From: Paenibacillus allorhizosphaerae
GTDB taxonomy: Bacteria; Bacillota; Bacilli; Paenibacillales; NBRC-103111
Direction of reading: 5' to 3'
Assembly (NCBI RefSeq): GCF_910594985.1
Contig: NZ_CAJVCE010000004.1
Span: 62,001 to 126,000, forward strand
Length of the DNA stretch: 64,000 nt
The notes under the pieces are model-generated. The model ran no database searches, was not told where the DNA came from, and saw only the letters and a list, made by a program, of their open reading frames with translations. This document shows positions 43,419 through 52,740 of this stretch, one piece after another. Made by a program: the position numbers and the translations under genes. Within the stretch, counting starts at the first letter, position 1, and every line of letters starts with the position of its first letter.

Positions 43419-44537
43419 ATGAGCTACAAAGTCGGTATCCTTGCCATGTACTTGACGGGACGAAAGTTGGAGGAAGTATCTTACTTTCGGAAGCTGAGTG
43501 TCACGGGCCGGAAGATGGGCATTGAGGTGCTCGTCTTCACCCCGGACGACGTGGTCGATTCGGGTGAACGGGTGCTTGCGTTAAGCTATAACCCCGAGCA
43601 AAAGTCATGGGTTCGAAAAAAAGTCAGCTTTCCGCCGATCATCTACGACCGATGCCGGTATCACGGAACGAACAATTACCAAAAGCTGATGCGATTCCGC
43701 ACTACCTATTCGAAGCTTCATTTCATGAGCCGGCCGCTCGCCAACAAGTGGAAGATGCATCAAATTTTATCCGAGGAAGACCGCATCGCATCGCACCTTC
43801 CTTCGACGGTTCGTTACCAGGGCACAGAAGAGCTAAAATCGTTTTTGAAAAGGCATAGCGTCGTATTCCTGAAGCCAAGCAACGGTACCGGAGGACGCGG
43901 CATCTTGAGGCTGCTGCGCACGAAGGACAGCGAGGTATGCCTCATGCAGGGACGCGATCCGAACCGCCGCATCCTTCCCATACAGCATATTCATGTAGAC
44001 CGGCTGCACGACAAATTGCAAAGTTGGAAAATCGCGGACCGATATATCATGCAGCAGGGCATCCCGCTTCAACTGCCGGACGGCCGGGTCCACGATTACC
44101 GCATGCTGGTGCAGAAGGACGGCGCCGGCAAATGGCAAGTAACCGGCTGCGCCGGACGGATCGGTCCCAGCAAATCGGTCACTTCCAACTTGCACGGAGG
44201 GGGGACGGCCATTGCGATGGAAGTGCTGCTGCGCAAACGGTTCGGCTCCTCGGACAAAGTGGAGGAAATTCGAAGAACCGCTTACGCCCTCGGACTGAAC
44301 ACAGTAAAGCATCTAGAAAGCAAATTTGGAAAAATCATCGAGGTCGGGATCGACCTAGCCGTAGACCCCAAAGGGAATGTATGGCTGCTTGAGGTGAATC
44401 CGAAGCCTTCCCGGGAAGTATTTCACCGGATCGGCGACAGCCAGACGTATCAAAAAGCGATCCGCAGGCCGCTCGAGTATGCCTTGTGGCTTCTCAAGCA
44501 AAAGAGCCCGAATTCCGAACAAAAAGCAGACCCGTAA
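43419..44537 (+). CDS. YheC/YheD family ATP-grasp protein, array copy 5 (short form)
   Basis: A 372-residue short-form paralogue and the last of the array. It starts MSYKVGILAMYLTGRKLEEV behind AGGTGAAATTCC. Motifs are FPPIIYDRCRYHGTNNYQK, VVFLKPSNGTGGRGILRL, HDYRMLVQKDG, SNLHGGGT and WLLEVNPKPSR. The asparagine motif of the metal site is NPK instead of NSK. A strong terminator follows 34 bases later, so the five genes form one transcript. It is closest to copy 2 in its linker motif (YDRC). Confidence 0.9.
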   Translation: MSYKVGILAMYLTGRKLEEVSYFRKLSVTGRKMGIEVLVFTPDDVVDSGERVLALSYNPEQKSWVRKKVSFPPIIYDRCRYHGTNNYQKLMRFRTTYSKLHFMSRPLANKWKMHQILSEEDRIASHLPSTVRYQGTEELKSFLKRHSVVFLKPSNGTGGRGILRLLRTKDSEVCLMQGRDPNRRILPIQHIHVDRLHDKLQSWKIADRYIMQQGIPLQLPDGRVHDYRMLVQKDGAGKWQVTGCAGRIGPSKSVTSNLHGGGTAIAMEVLLRKRFGSSDKVEEIRRTAYALGLNTVKHLESKFGKIIEVGIDLAVDPKGNVWLLEVNPKPSREVFHRIGDSQTYQKAIRRPLEYALWLLKQKSPNSEQKADP

Positions 44538-44571
44538 AAGCGGTTCCCGGCGAAGCGCATTTGATAGATAA

Positions 44572-44606
44572 AAAGCGGCAGCGAGTTCGCCACTCGCTGC
44601 CGCTTT
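44572..44606. terminator. strong terminator ending the ATP-grasp array
   Basis: A 14-bp perfect stem AAAGCGGCAGCGAG / CTCGCTGCCGCTTT with a seven-base loop, between the array and the convergent HAD gene. It can work in both directions. Confidence 0.88.
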
Positions 44607-44610
44607 CGTC

Positions 44611-45291
44611 TTATGACTCGATCAAGTCCAACAACTGTTCGAAACGCGAGATCCTCGCATCCGCTTTATCCAACTCGGCGCTCTTTCCGAAACCGGCATA
44701 ATCGCAGCCGACGGTAAACAGACCGTTGCAATGCCCCGCTTCGACGTCCGACGACCGGTCTCCGACCATCCAGGCATCCGCTACCCCGTGCGTTTCCAGC
44801 AGCCGCTTAACCAAATCGACTTTCGAACGGGTTTGGTATTGCCCCGCACTATACAAGCCCTCCGTCTCGAATAACGGCTCCAGCCCCTGGGTACGAATAA
44901 CGCCTTTTACATACGGTTCCAGCCCGTTGCTTGCCACAAACAGCCGCATTCCCCGATCTCGGAGCGCCTTCAGCGTACCGGCCACCCCATCGTACAATGT
45001 TCCCTCGCCTCGGGCCAGCCCTTCGATCTGATAGGCCGTCAACAGCTCGTCCGCTCTGCGATGAACCGATTCGTCTACTTCGGGCATCACTTCGTGCCAT
45101 ATATGCTTCAGCACCATGCCGAGCGCCCCTAATATATGCCGCTCCGGCGGCGTTTCTCCGGTATATCGCCCTTCGGCGCGAAGCTGCGCAAAAGTCGCAT
45201 GATATGCAGGCAGCAGCAACGTCTCGGTCTGAAACAGCGTGCCGTCCAAGTCGAAGATCAGCGCCTCCGGCTTTCGTTTCGTCCCAAACAT
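44611..45291 (-). CDS. HAD family hydrolase, phosphoglycolate-phosphatase-like
   Basis: A 226-residue HAD-superfamily phosphatase. Motif I is ALIFDLDGTLFQTETLL (nucleophile Asp), motif II is FVASNGLEPYVKG, the Lys is in QTRSKVDLVKRLLE, and motif III is WMVGDRSSDVEAG. A helical cap domain occupies about 20-95. The substrate is not evident; related enzymes act on small phosphorylated metabolites. The upstream promoter region is short (83 bases). Confidence 0.88.
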   Translation of the reverse strand: MFGTKRKPEALIFDLDGTLFQTETLLLPAYHATFAQLRAEGRYTGETPPERHILGALGMVLKHIWHEVMPEVDESVHRRADELLTAYQIEGLARGEGTLYDGVAGTLKALRDRGMRLFVASNGLEPYVKGVIRTQGLEPLFETEGLYSAGQYQTRSKVDLVKRLLETHGVADAWMVGDRSSDVEAGHCNGLFTVGCDYAGFGKSAELDKADARISRFEQLLDLIES

Positions 45292-45374
45292 TTCGTTCCC
45301 CCCTAATTCGCGGATGTCACGTTATACTAAAGCATGAGTCGCAGCGGATTGTCAATGACCGGGCCGGCATACGC

Positions 45375-45872
45375 TTACGTGTTGTACATCGATATTTTCC
45401 AGATCGGGACCCGGAATATCAGCAGCAGCGCAACGATGATGAACGCCGAAACGACATAAGCGGTTCCCGGTTTTCTGCAGTGCAGCAGCAGCATCGGAAA
45501 CATCATCAGATCAAAGCCGAGCGACCACCACCACCCCCATCCGTGGGCATACACGATGCGGCCTGACCATGCATAGATGGCTTCCATCAATGCGTAAATG
45601 CCGACCCATTTCATATATCGCAGCATTTGCCCCTTCTTGCTTTCCGGAAAGTCCGCCAAAAATTGCATAACCGTACACGGAAAAACAATGAACGTGTAAA
45701 GCAGTTCCGTAATGGCCGGAATGAGGTGAAGATCGGGAACAAACGACCATAATAAGTAGCCGGACGTTAAAAAGAAATACAGCAAATTGCCGGCAATCAT
45801 GTACAAAACGGTCGAATGAAACCGACTTGCCTGCTTCCAGGCCCTGCTTCGAAACAGGGCAATAAGCGACAC
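45375..45872 (-). CDS. CBO0543 family membrane protein
   Basis: A membrane protein of about 165 residues with four or five helices. The patterns FHSTVLYMIAGNLLYFFLTS, ELLYTFIVFPCTVMQFL and YAHGWGWWWSLGFDLMMFPM fit the CBO0543 family of spore formers, whose function is unknown. The only standard start is a GTG at 45872, with no ribosome site beside it. The hydrophobic frame continues upstream (IHIFIAAV) to an ATT at 45893 that has AAGGGGGGA at ideal spacing, so a non-standard start giving 172 residues is possible. Confidence 0.65.
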   Translation of the reverse strand: MSLIALFRSRAWKQASRFHSTVLYMIAGNLLYFFLTSGYLLWSFVPDLHLIPAITELLYTFIVFPCTVMQFLADFPESKKGQMLRYMKWVGIYALMEAIYAWSGRIVYAHGWGWWWSLGFDLMMFPMLLLHCRKPGTAYVVSAFIIVALLLIFRVPIWKISMYNT

Positions 45873-46007
45873 GGCGGCTATGAAGATATGAATGCCAATC
45901 CCCCCTTACTCTTTCGATTGTTTCTGCATCTCATCCTCATATTTCTAATATTTACATTTTTTTGGTAAATAATTAAAATTTTATTAAATTTTATCTCGCC
46001 CGGAACG

Positions 46008-46056
46008 AAAAAATCCACCCCTCCGTGCGCATCTGCACGAGGAATGGACTTTTTCA
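46008..46056 (-). terminator. hairpin terminator after the DUF975 gene
   Basis: Minus strand: TCCATTCCTCGTGC pairs imperfectly with GCACGGAGGGGTGGA, followed by TTTTTT. It is just downstream of the DUF975 gene. Confidence 0.6.
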
Positions 46057-46066
46057 TCGACACACT

Positions 46067-46681
46067 TTATGAAAGAGGCGGTGCTTCCATCCTGGAGTGC
46101 GACAAGTTTTCGTAAAAGTTGGCATTCGTTGCAGACATATAAGGAATCAGCCAGAGTAGCCCGATCCCCAGCGTAAGCACGCACAACAGAGCCCAACCGA
46201 TAAAACTGAGGGAAAGCAGGAAATAGCGCCACTTATGCCCGTACATCATCTGCTTGCTCCGTTCGATGGCTTCCATCGCCGTGAGCTCCGGATGGTCGTG
46301 CATAATGTAGAAGGCCATAGAATACCGTAAGCCGGCAATAATCCCGGGGACGATCAAGAGCAGCGTCCAGAGAAATACAAATACGGCGCTTAGCAGATAC
46401 AGCAAGAAAGACGGCACAAATCGGGTAAAACCCGAGAAAACATCCTGTATTTCGTTTGGTTCCCGACGAACGAGTCGAAGGAAAAATACGACCACTCCGA
46501 GTGCCAGCGGTCCGGCAACGATAAAATTAATGACATCGCCAACTTTCGGAATTTGAGTAATCAAGCTGGTAGCGATGATGATAATGAGCGTTACGACAAT
46601 CGCTTTGCCCCAGCTGCCTTTCAACTGCTGAAGCGCTCTTAGTTTCAACTCGCCCCGGCTAAGTATCGGTTCCGTTTCCAC
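46067..46681 (-). CDS. DUF975 family membrane protein
   Basis: A 204-residue membrane protein of the DUF975 group. The N-terminal signature SRGELKLRALQQLKGSWGKA precedes about five helices (for example AIVVTLIIIIATSLITQI and LLSAVFVFLWTLLLIVPGII). GLRYSMAFYIMHDHPELTAM with ERSKQMMYGHKW is typical of the family. Function unknown. A terminator follows its stop. Confidence 0.85.
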   Translation of the reverse strand: METEPILSRGELKLRALQQLKGSWGKAIVVTLIIIIATSLITQIPKVGDVINFIVAGPLALGVVVFFLRLVRREPNEIQDVFSGFTRFVPSFLLYLLSAVFVFLWTLLLIVPGIIAGLRYSMAFYIMHDHPELTAMEAIERSKQMMYGHKWRYFLLSLSFIGWALLCVLTLGIGLLWLIPYMSATNANFYENLSHSRMEAPPLS

Positions 46682-46717
46682 TACTTCAATTCCTCCAATC
46701 TATCGCGGGTTCACCGG

Positions 46718-47287
46718 TTAAAATACTTTTTTGGCGCCCTGTTCCGACTTCAATATTTCCACCGCTTCGCGAAAACGCAGCGAATGGATGATCTCCCGCT
46801 CACGCAAAAACTTTAATCCGTCCTGCAAATCGACATCGTCGGTCATATCGATGAGCCATTGATAGGTTGCTCTTGCTTTTTCTTCAGCTGCAATATCTTC
46901 ATACAAATCGGCAATCGGGTCTCCTTTGGCTTGTATGTAAGCGGCTGTCCACGGCACTCCCGAAGCGTTCTGATAAAACAGCGCCCGGTCATGGGCGACA
47001 TAATGATCTGCCAGTCCCGCTTCCTTCAACTGCTCCACCGTCGCATCCTTGGTCAGTTTGTACACCATGGTGGCGATCATTTCCAAATGGGCAAATTCTT
47101 CCGTGCCGATATCTGTAAGTAATCCGATCACTTTATCCGGAATAGAATAACGCTGGTTCAAATACCGCAGCGCGGCTGCAAGCTCCCCGTCCGCGCCGCC
47201 GTACTGCTCAAGCAGCAACCTGGCCATCCTGGGGTCGCATTTGCTGACGCGTACAGGATATTGCAGCTTTTTTTCATAAATCCACAT
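46718..47287 (-). CDS. cotJC: spore coat protein CotJC (manganese-catalase-like)
   Basis: A 189-residue protein of the manganese catalase/CotJC family. Acidic and His ligands are visible in IGTEEFAHLEMIATMVY and DIAAEEKARATYQWLI, with REREIIHSLRFREAVE near the end. CotJC is a component of the inner spore coat, made in the mother cell. It is the last gene of the cotJABC operon; the gap to cotJB is 32 bases. Confidence 0.93.
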   Translation of the reverse strand: MWIYEKKLQYPVRVSKCDPRMARLLLEQYGGADGELAAALRYLNQRYSIPDKVIGLLTDIGTEEFAHLEMIATMVYKLTKDATVEQLKEAGLADHYVAHDRALFYQNASGVPWTAAYIQAKGDPIADLYEDIAAEEKARATYQWLIDMTDDVDLQDGLKFLREREIIHSLRFREAVEILKSEQGAKKVF

Positions 47288-47319
47288 GCGACTGCTCCTC
47301 TCCCGATTTTACAAGCCGG

Positions 47320-47586
47320 CTACACTTGCCAAGGCCAAGGTGTCTCCGTCCACTGCCACGGATGCTTCGAAAAGCTGTGCCCGAAAGCCATTAACGGTCC
47401 GAATTCCATCTCGAACTGATGAGCCAAATGCATGCGCTTCTGCGCGCATTGGTTGTACTGCTGGATGGCTCCGCCGTCGAGCGGATGCGTATCGAGGTAC
47501 AGATTCAGTTCCACGAGTACAAAATCAACGGCTTGCAGCTCCTCCAGCATAGCGTAGTAGTGCTCCGGAAACTGATTCTCCTTCAT
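47320..47586 (-). CDS. cotJB: spore coat protein CotJB
   Basis: An 88-residue CotJB-family protein. YYAMLEELQAVDFVLVELNL and LYLDTHPLDGGAIQQYN are the family hallmarks, and the tail is rich in Trp (HPWQWTETPWPWQV). The start at 47586 follows GAGAGGAGCAGCCGC. It lies between cotJA and cotJC and is needed with them for coat assembly in B. subtilis. Confidence 0.92.
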   Translation of the reverse strand: MKENQFPEHYYAMLEELQAVDFVLVELNLYLDTHPLDGGAIQQYNQCAQKRMHLAHQFEMEFGPLMAFGHSFSKHPWQWTETPWPWQV

Positions 47587-47603
47587 GCGGCTGCTCCTCT
47601 CAT

Positions 47604-47807
47604 TCACGTGTTTTTCGGTTCATACGGACTGTATAAGGCCGGCCACAGCGTTCCGTGCCGCAATGCCTCGTGCGGGGAAAACTGGGGCAAATTCATCGGC
47701 TGAAACGGGATGTACAGCTGCGGGGGAGTGGAGAACGTTTTTTCCAGAATCGGCGGACAAGGATCAAACGGCCCCACAAAGGGGTACCATACCTTAACTT
47801 GTTCCAT
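47604..47807 (-). CDS. cotJA: spore coat protein CotJA
   Basis: A 67-residue proline- and aromatic-rich protein (VKVWYPFVGPFDPCPPILEK) ending with the family pattern GTLWPALYSPYE. GGAGG precedes the ATG at a rather long 12-base spacing. It is the first gene of cotJABC. The region upstream holds TATACATA, which resembles a sigma-E -10 element, but no convincing -35. Confidence 0.9.
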   Translation of the reverse strand: MEQVKVWYPFVGPFDPCPPILEKTFSTPPQLYIPFQPMNLPQFSPHEALRHGTLWPALYSPYEPKNT

Positions 47808-47910
47808 AATCGCGGCGAGCCTCCTTCAGATGTGCTACCACTATGTATAGAGGGACGGCTTGTCCGTTATGTGCACAATGTTGAAGCGCCGTTCGGCCAC
47901 GCCAACGCCA

Positions 47911-47935
47911 AAAAGGACCGTTCGATGAACGGTCC
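47911..47935 (-). terminator. terminator after the YitT family gene
   Basis: Minus strand: GGACCGTTC / GAACGGTCC with a three-base loop, followed by TTTTT. It stands between the YitT-family gene and cotJA. Confidence 0.85.
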
Positions 47936-47961
47936 GTTTCATTCGTATTCTGTAAGTGCGG

Positions 47962-48846
47962 TCAGTGGATGTCCTTCTTCTTGAAGCGGCCGCCCTTCAC
48001 ATCGTGGATGTTGCCTACGGCGAGAAACGCCGCCGGATCGAGCTCCTCGACGATCGACTTCATCTTGGCCTCCTCGAGCCGGGTGATGACGCAGAAGATG
48101 ACCCTCTTGCTGCCGCCGGTAAAGGCGCCTTCGCCTTGCAAATAAGTAACGCCGCGGCCGAGCCGCTGCATGATCGCTTCGCCGATGTCGCGGCTGTTGT
48201 CGCTGATGATCCACACCGATTTCGACTCGTCAAAGCCTTCTATGGTCAAATCGATCATTTTAAAAGCGATATAATACGCAATTAACGAGTACATGGCGTG
48301 ATCCCAGCCAAACACAAACCCTGCGCTGGCTAGAATGAATAAATTGAAGAACATGACGACTTCGCCGACGGAAAACGGCGACTGCTTGTTGAACAAAATC
48401 GCCACGATCTCCGTACCGTCAAGCGATCCGCCGGAGCGGATGACCATCCCTACGCCAACGCCCAAAATAATGCCGCCGAATACGGCCGCGAGCAGCGGAT
48501 CGATCGTAAGCGGCTTTACGGGGTGCAACAGATAGGTGCCGATGGACATGACCGTCACGGCGAATAACGTGGAGAGCGCGAACGTTTTGCCGATCTGCTT
48601 GTAGCCGATAAACAGAAACGGCAGGTTGAACAGGAGCAGAAAAATACTGATCGGCAGCCCCGATAAGTGTCCGGTGATGATGGAGATCCCTACGATGCCA
48701 CCATCGATTATGTTGTTGGGCACGAGAAAGATTTCAAGTCCGACAGATACGAAAGCAGCACCGATGAATAAAAAAATGGAACGACGAATTAATTTGAGAA
48801 GCGATAATTTGGAGTGCTGCTTGATTTGCGGAATTCCTGCGTTCAT
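47962..48846 (-). CDS. YitT family membrane protein
   Basis: A 294-residue protein of the YitT/DUF161 family. Five or six transmembrane helices (about 20-185, including SIFLFIGAAFVSVGLEIFLV and VFGGIILGVGVGMVIRSGGS with SLDGTEIVA) precede a soluble DUF2179 domain (about 190-294: KSVWIISDNSRDIGEAIMQR, GGSKRVIFCVITRLE). The family is common in Firmicutes in many copies and its function is unknown. Confidence 0.9.
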   Translation of the reverse strand: MNAGIPQIKQHSKLSLLKLIRRSIFLFIGAAFVSVGLEIFLVPNNIIDGGIVGISIITGHLSGLPISIFLLLFNLPFLFIGYKQIGKTFALSTLFAVTVMSIGTYLLHPVKPLTIDPLLAAVFGGIILGVGVGMVIRSGGSLDGTEIVAILFNKQSPFSVGEVVMFFNLFILASAGFVFGWDHAMYSLIAYYIAFKMIDLTIEGFDESKSVWIISDNSRDIGEAIMQRLGRGVTYLQGEGAFTGGSKRVIFCVITRLEEAKMKSIVEELDPAAFLAVGNIHDVKGGRFKKKDIH

Positions 48847-48910
48847 ACCATTCCCCCTTGTAAGATTGGAGCATCGGCTAACCGACGCTCTTCCTTCCCA
48901 TCAATTCATG

Positions 48911-49954
48911 CTAAAGCTTTATATTGATCGTTAACAGGCCTACTTTGCGCAGCGCCTGATAGACGATAATCAATACCGGTCCGAGGAACAAGCCGACGAC
49001 CCCGATGAGCTGAAAACCGACATACATGCTGACCAACGCGGCCAGGGCGTTGATCCCGACCGCATCGCCGATAATTTTCGGTTCGATGAGCCGGCGGAAA
49101 ATCATGATCACGAGCAGCAAGACGAGCAGCCCGATGCCCAGATGCATATTCCCGGCGAGAATGCTGTAAGTGGCCCAAGGAATCAATACCGCGCTCGTCC
49201 CGAGCACCGGTAGAATGTCCACGATGATGATCAACAGCGCGATGGCGAGCGGGTATTCGACGCGCAAGACAAGCAGGCCGACCAGCGTGACGAGATAAGT
49301 AAGCAGGCTGATCATCAGCTGTGCGATCAGAAAGCCCAGGATGGCGCGTCGCAGGTTGTTCAGCACCGTCATGACTTTATCCCGGGACTGTTTGTCGAAC
49401 AGCATCAGAAACGACTTGTGAAGCTGCGGCAAACTGAACGAAATCAGGTAAAGGCCGATGACGAATACGACGAAAAAAACGAACAGACTCGGAATGGTCT
49501 TGGCCACGCTTACAAAGTAACCGGAGATCGCCGCGACGATGCTGTTAATGTTGTCCGTCAACATACCGACACCCGACTCCAGCCATTTTTGCATTTGTTC
49601 GGCCATCCCGTCGGGAAGCGTTTCGTAGAACAGCTGTGTCTTTGCCGTCGCATCCTCGAAAAACAGCCTTGCTTCATTGACATAATCCGGGGCGTCTTTC
49701 CAGAATTGAATCAGCTCGGAGATCATCTTGAAGCCGACCAAATAAACGAACCCGAGCAGCAGTCCGGTGAACAGCGTACAAGCCGTAGCGGCCGCCGTCA
49801 TGCGACCCATCCGAAAGTAGCGGATCAACGCTTGGATGACAGGCTCCAGCAAAATCGCGATCAGCATGGCTAGCAAAAACGGAAAACCGGTCGTAAATAA
49901 TCCGTACAGCAGCACGATGCCTAGAGCGCAAAATACGATCGTTCTGAGCGACAT
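48911..49954 (-). CDS. ytvI: sporulation integral membrane protein YtvI (AI-2E-family fold)
   Basis: A 347-residue polytopic protein of the AI-2E transporter family. Helices include FPFLLAMLIAILLEPVIQAL at the N-terminus. The family signature is ALLIIIVDILPVLGTSAVLI with the following IPWATYSIL, and VGLFLGPVLIIVYQAL near the end. Length and pattern fit the sporulation protein YtvI. In B. subtilis ytvI lies beside fxsA and citZ, whereas here it is about 29 kb away. Substrate or precise role unknown. Confidence 0.8.
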   Translation of the reverse strand: MSLRTIVFCALGIVLLYGLFTTGFPFLLAMLIAILLEPVIQALIRYFRMGRMTAAATACTLFTGLLLGFVYLVGFKMISELIQFWKDAPDYVNEARLFFEDATAKTQLFYETLPDGMAEQMQKWLESGVGMLTDNINSIVAAISGYFVSVAKTIPSLFVFFVVFVIGLYLISFSLPQLHKSFLMLFDKQSRDKVMTVLNNLRRAILGFLIAQLMISLLTYLVTLVGLLVLRVEYPLAIALLIIIVDILPVLGTSAVLIPWATYSILAGNMHLGIGLLVLLLVIMIFRRLIEPKIIGDAVGINALAALVSMYVGFQLIGVVGLFLGPVLIIVYQALRKVGLLTINIKL

Positions 49955-49971
49955 GAAGCGGCGGTCCTCCT

Positions 49972-51345
49972 CTATTCGTTATGCAGCTGGCTAACTTCGG
50001 TCATGATGGGTACTTCGGTCAAAATGCGGCGGATGGACACGCGCATTATGCGCAGTCGCTCCACTTCCGTGATCTCGTACAAAAAGCCTCCGTGCTCCAG
50101 CTTGCGCCCTTTGACCACGTTTTCCTCCAGCATCTTGAACAGCCAGCCTCCAACGGAATCTACTTCCTCGTCCTCGATGCCGAGATGCAGCATATCGTTC
50201 AAATCCTCGATCAGCACCCGGCCGTCTACGGAGTAAGCATCCCCCTGCTTTTCAATCTCGGAGCGCTCACCTTCGTCGAACTCGTCATGAATTTCGCCTA
50301 CGATTTCCTCGAGAATGTCTTCCGTCGTAATCAAACCCGCCGTACCGCCGTATTCATCGATCACAACGGCGATCTGCGATCGTTTCCGCTGCATCAGCTT
50401 GAGCACGTAGCTGATTTCCATCGACTCGGGTACCATCAGCACCGGGCGCAAAAATTCCCGCAGGTCATGCTCCTTGTCGGGGTCGGCCAGCAATAAATCC
50501 GACACGTGGACGAATCCGATGATTTCATCCTTATCGTCTTTGGCGACCGGATAGCGGGTATGCTTCGTTTCGTAAACGATCTTCAGATTCTCGGCGAAGG
50601 AAAGTTCCGTGAACAAGCATTCCATATCGGTCCGCGGCTGCATAATCTCACGGGCAATCCGGTCGGAAAACTCGAATATATTGTCAAACAGCGCTAGCTC
50701 GTCTTTGTTGATGTGACCGCTCTTGGCGCTCTCATCCATCAGGATGCGAATCTCTTCTTCCGTATGTGCAGCCTCAAGCTCCGAAGCCGGCTGCACGCCG
50801 ATCAGCTTCAGCAGCTTGTTAGCGGCGCCGTTGAGCAGCCAGATGACGGGATAAAAAATTTTATAGAACATCATCAGCGGCGCGGACAGCCAGAGCGACG
50901 TCCCTTCCGACTTTTGAATCGCCAGCGATTTCGGAGCCAGTTCCCCCAGTACGATATGCAGGAAGGTGATCACTGCAAAACCGATGAACACTGACAGTGC
51001 ATTGGCATACCAAGCGAGTCCGATCCCCATCGCATGAAATAGCGGTTCTACGATCAAATGCGAGATCGCCGGTTCACCGACCCAGCCGAGTCCCAGCGAA
51101 GCGAGTGTAATTCCAAGCTGCGTTGAGGACAAGTAAGCATCGAGCTTCCTCGTCACCGCAAGGGCATATTTCGCCTTTCCGTTGCCTTCGCCTGCGAGCT
51201 GCTGCAAGCGGGTTTGTCTTACCTTGACCAGCGCAAATTCGGCAGCTACAAAGAACCCGTTCAGCAATACCAAAATAAAGACGATCATAAGGTTTAAGGC
51301 GATGGCCATGAAATCAAAGCCCGTACTATGACCTTCCAAGGACAA
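49972..51345 (-). CDS. hemolysin/CNNM-type transporter with CBS domains
   Basis: A 457-residue protein of the HlyC/CorC (CNNM) family. An N-terminal DUF21 membrane domain (about 12-200, four helices, [19 protein letters not shown]) is followed by two CBS domains ([11 protein letters not shown] through [20 protein letters not shown]) and a C-terminal CorC domain ([17 protein letters not shown]). Members are linked to magnesium or cobalt efflux. A TTG start with AAAGGAG five bases ahead is used; an ATG at 51309 is an alternative. The ytvI gene follows closely. Confidence 0.9.
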   Translation of the reverse strand: MSLEGHSTGFDFMAIALNLMIVFILVLLNGFFVAAEFALVKVRQTRLQQLAGEGNGKAKYALAVTRKLDAYLSSTQLGITLASLGLGWVGEPAISHLIVEPLFHAMGIGLAWYANALSVFIGFAVITFLHIVLGELAPKSLAIQKSEGTSLWLSAPLMMFYKIFYPVIWLLNGAANKLLKLIGVQPASELEAAHTEEEIRILMDESAKSGHINKDELALFDNIFEFSDRIAREIMQPRTDMECLFTELSFAENLKIVYETKHTRYPVAKDDKDEIIGFVHVSDLLLADPDKEHDLREFLRPVLMVPESMEISYVLKLMQRKRSQIAVVIDEYGGTAGLITTEDILEEIVGEIHDEFDEGERSEIEKQGDAYSVDGRVLIEDLNDMLHLGIEDEEVDSVGGWLFKMLEENVVKGRKLEHGGFLYEITEVERLRIMRVSIRRILTEVPIMTEVSQLHNE

Positions 51346-51379
51346 TCAAACTCCTTTGCCGAAAGTATCGCGGTGCCGG

Positions 51380-52543
51380 TTAAACGACCGCCTGTCTGGT
51401 TGTAAAGTCGAGATGCTTATAGTACGTATCGGCCACAAGCAGGTTGGGGCCGCAGCATACGGCTGCAGGGCAATAGCAATCGACGGTATGGCACAGCGGA
51501 TGGGCTTTCCAGCGCCCGAACACCTCGTCGAGCCTGTCGGTATGAACATTGCCGAGGGCCGGAACGTCGGAGAAATCCGTTACAAACACATCGCCGGTAA
51601 ACACGTTCACATTCAGCCGATTGCGGCCGTCGGGGTCATTGCGGACGGTAACGTTAGGTTCGGTGCGAAGCCGCTTCACGAGGTCCCGATCCTCCTCCAG
51701 CTCGCAGCAAGCGTAGAAAGGCAGCGTGCCGAACAGCATCCAAAGATCACGGCTGCGGCTGTCCAAAAGCCGGTGAATCGCCGTTCGGGTCTGTTCAAGC
51801 GAAAGTACGGGCAGTTTCGAGGCAAACGCGCTCGGATACATCGGATGCACTTCATGGCGCCGGCAGCCCATCTCTTCAATCAGACGGTGGATGGATGCAA
51901 GCTTCTCATGCGTTCGGTAATTGATCATCGACTCGGCGGAGACGAACATGCCCGCGCGAGAGAGCGCAATCGTGTTTTCAACCATTCGTTCGTACAGCTT
52001 GGCCGACGTCTCGCGAACCGCCTTTCGTGCGGAGTTCACGAAGCCCACCTCGTGAAAATCTTCGGCATTGACGTAATTAAACGATATATGCATGACATCG
52101 AGGTAAGGGGCAAGAAGCTCGTACCTCGATAAGTCCAGCGTCAGATTGGAGTTGATCTGCGATCGAACCCCGCGTTCTCTTGCGTAACGCAGCAGCGGAA
52201 CGATATATTCCCGGACCGTCCGTTCATGATAGCTCGGCTCTCCTCCGGTAATGCTGATCGTTTCGAGCTCCTCCACTTCGTCCAATCGCTTCAGGATGAC
52301 GGACAGCGGAATTCTCGGCCCTTCCGTCATGGACAAAGTTTCACCGACCGCGCAGTGCTCACATCGCATGTTGCACAAATTCGTCACGGTCAGCTCCACG
52401 CTCGTCAGACGGTGTTCGCCGTAAGCGCGTTTGGATCGAATCGGATCCCAAGGATCGTACTGCGGACTGATCGGCTCAAGCGCCGGTTTCTGCGTATCGT
52501 GTTGTTCGTACATTTGATTCGTAACACCTGTCTTCTGCAACAT
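51380..52543 (-). CDS. radical SAM protein, YfkAB type with CxCxxxxC tail
   Basis: A 387-residue radical SAM protein. The iron-sulphur cluster motif is Cys57, Cys61 and Cys64 in LCNMRCEHCAVG, and the SAM-binding region is SITGGEPSYHE. A second Cys motif near the C-terminus (DCYCPAAVCCGP) matches the CxCxxxxC feature that defines the YfkAB-type group and may bind another cluster or metal. The start at 52543 follows AGAGGTAAAA. The reaction is unknown. It lies 34 bases upstream of the CNNM gene on the same strand. Confidence 0.88.
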   Translation of the reverse strand: MLQKTGVTNQMYEQHDTQKPALEPISPQYDPWDPIRSKRAYGEHRLTSVELTVTNLCNMRCEHCAVGETLSMTEGPRIPLSVILKRLDEVEELETISITGGEPSYHERTVREYIVPLLRYARERGVRSQINSNLTLDLSRYELLAPYLDVMHISFNYVNAEDFHEVGFVNSARKAVRETSAKLYERMVENTIALSRAGMFVSAESMINYRTHEKLASIHRLIEEMGCRRHEVHPMYPSAFASKLPVLSLEQTRTAIHRLLDSRSRDLWMLFGTLPFYACCELEEDRDLVKRLRTEPNVTVRNDPDGRNRLNVNVFTGDVFVTDFSDVPALGNVHTDRLDEVFGRWKAHPLCHTVDCYCPAAVCCGPNLLVADTYYKHLDFTTRQAVV

Positions 52544-52740
52544 ATTTTTACCTCTATGATTACCTATTATATGTTCCATTGTATCTTAATACGTACGAAA
52601 AAGAAATTCGATACGAAAAAGCCCGCAATCCGTTAGGGCGGACCGGGCATACGTCGTACGGTTTTCATCGGGAATTCAGTAAGCTTCGCCGTTCGGCAGC
52701 GCTGGCATTCGGTCAAACTTACCGCGCGGACGCGGCTGCT

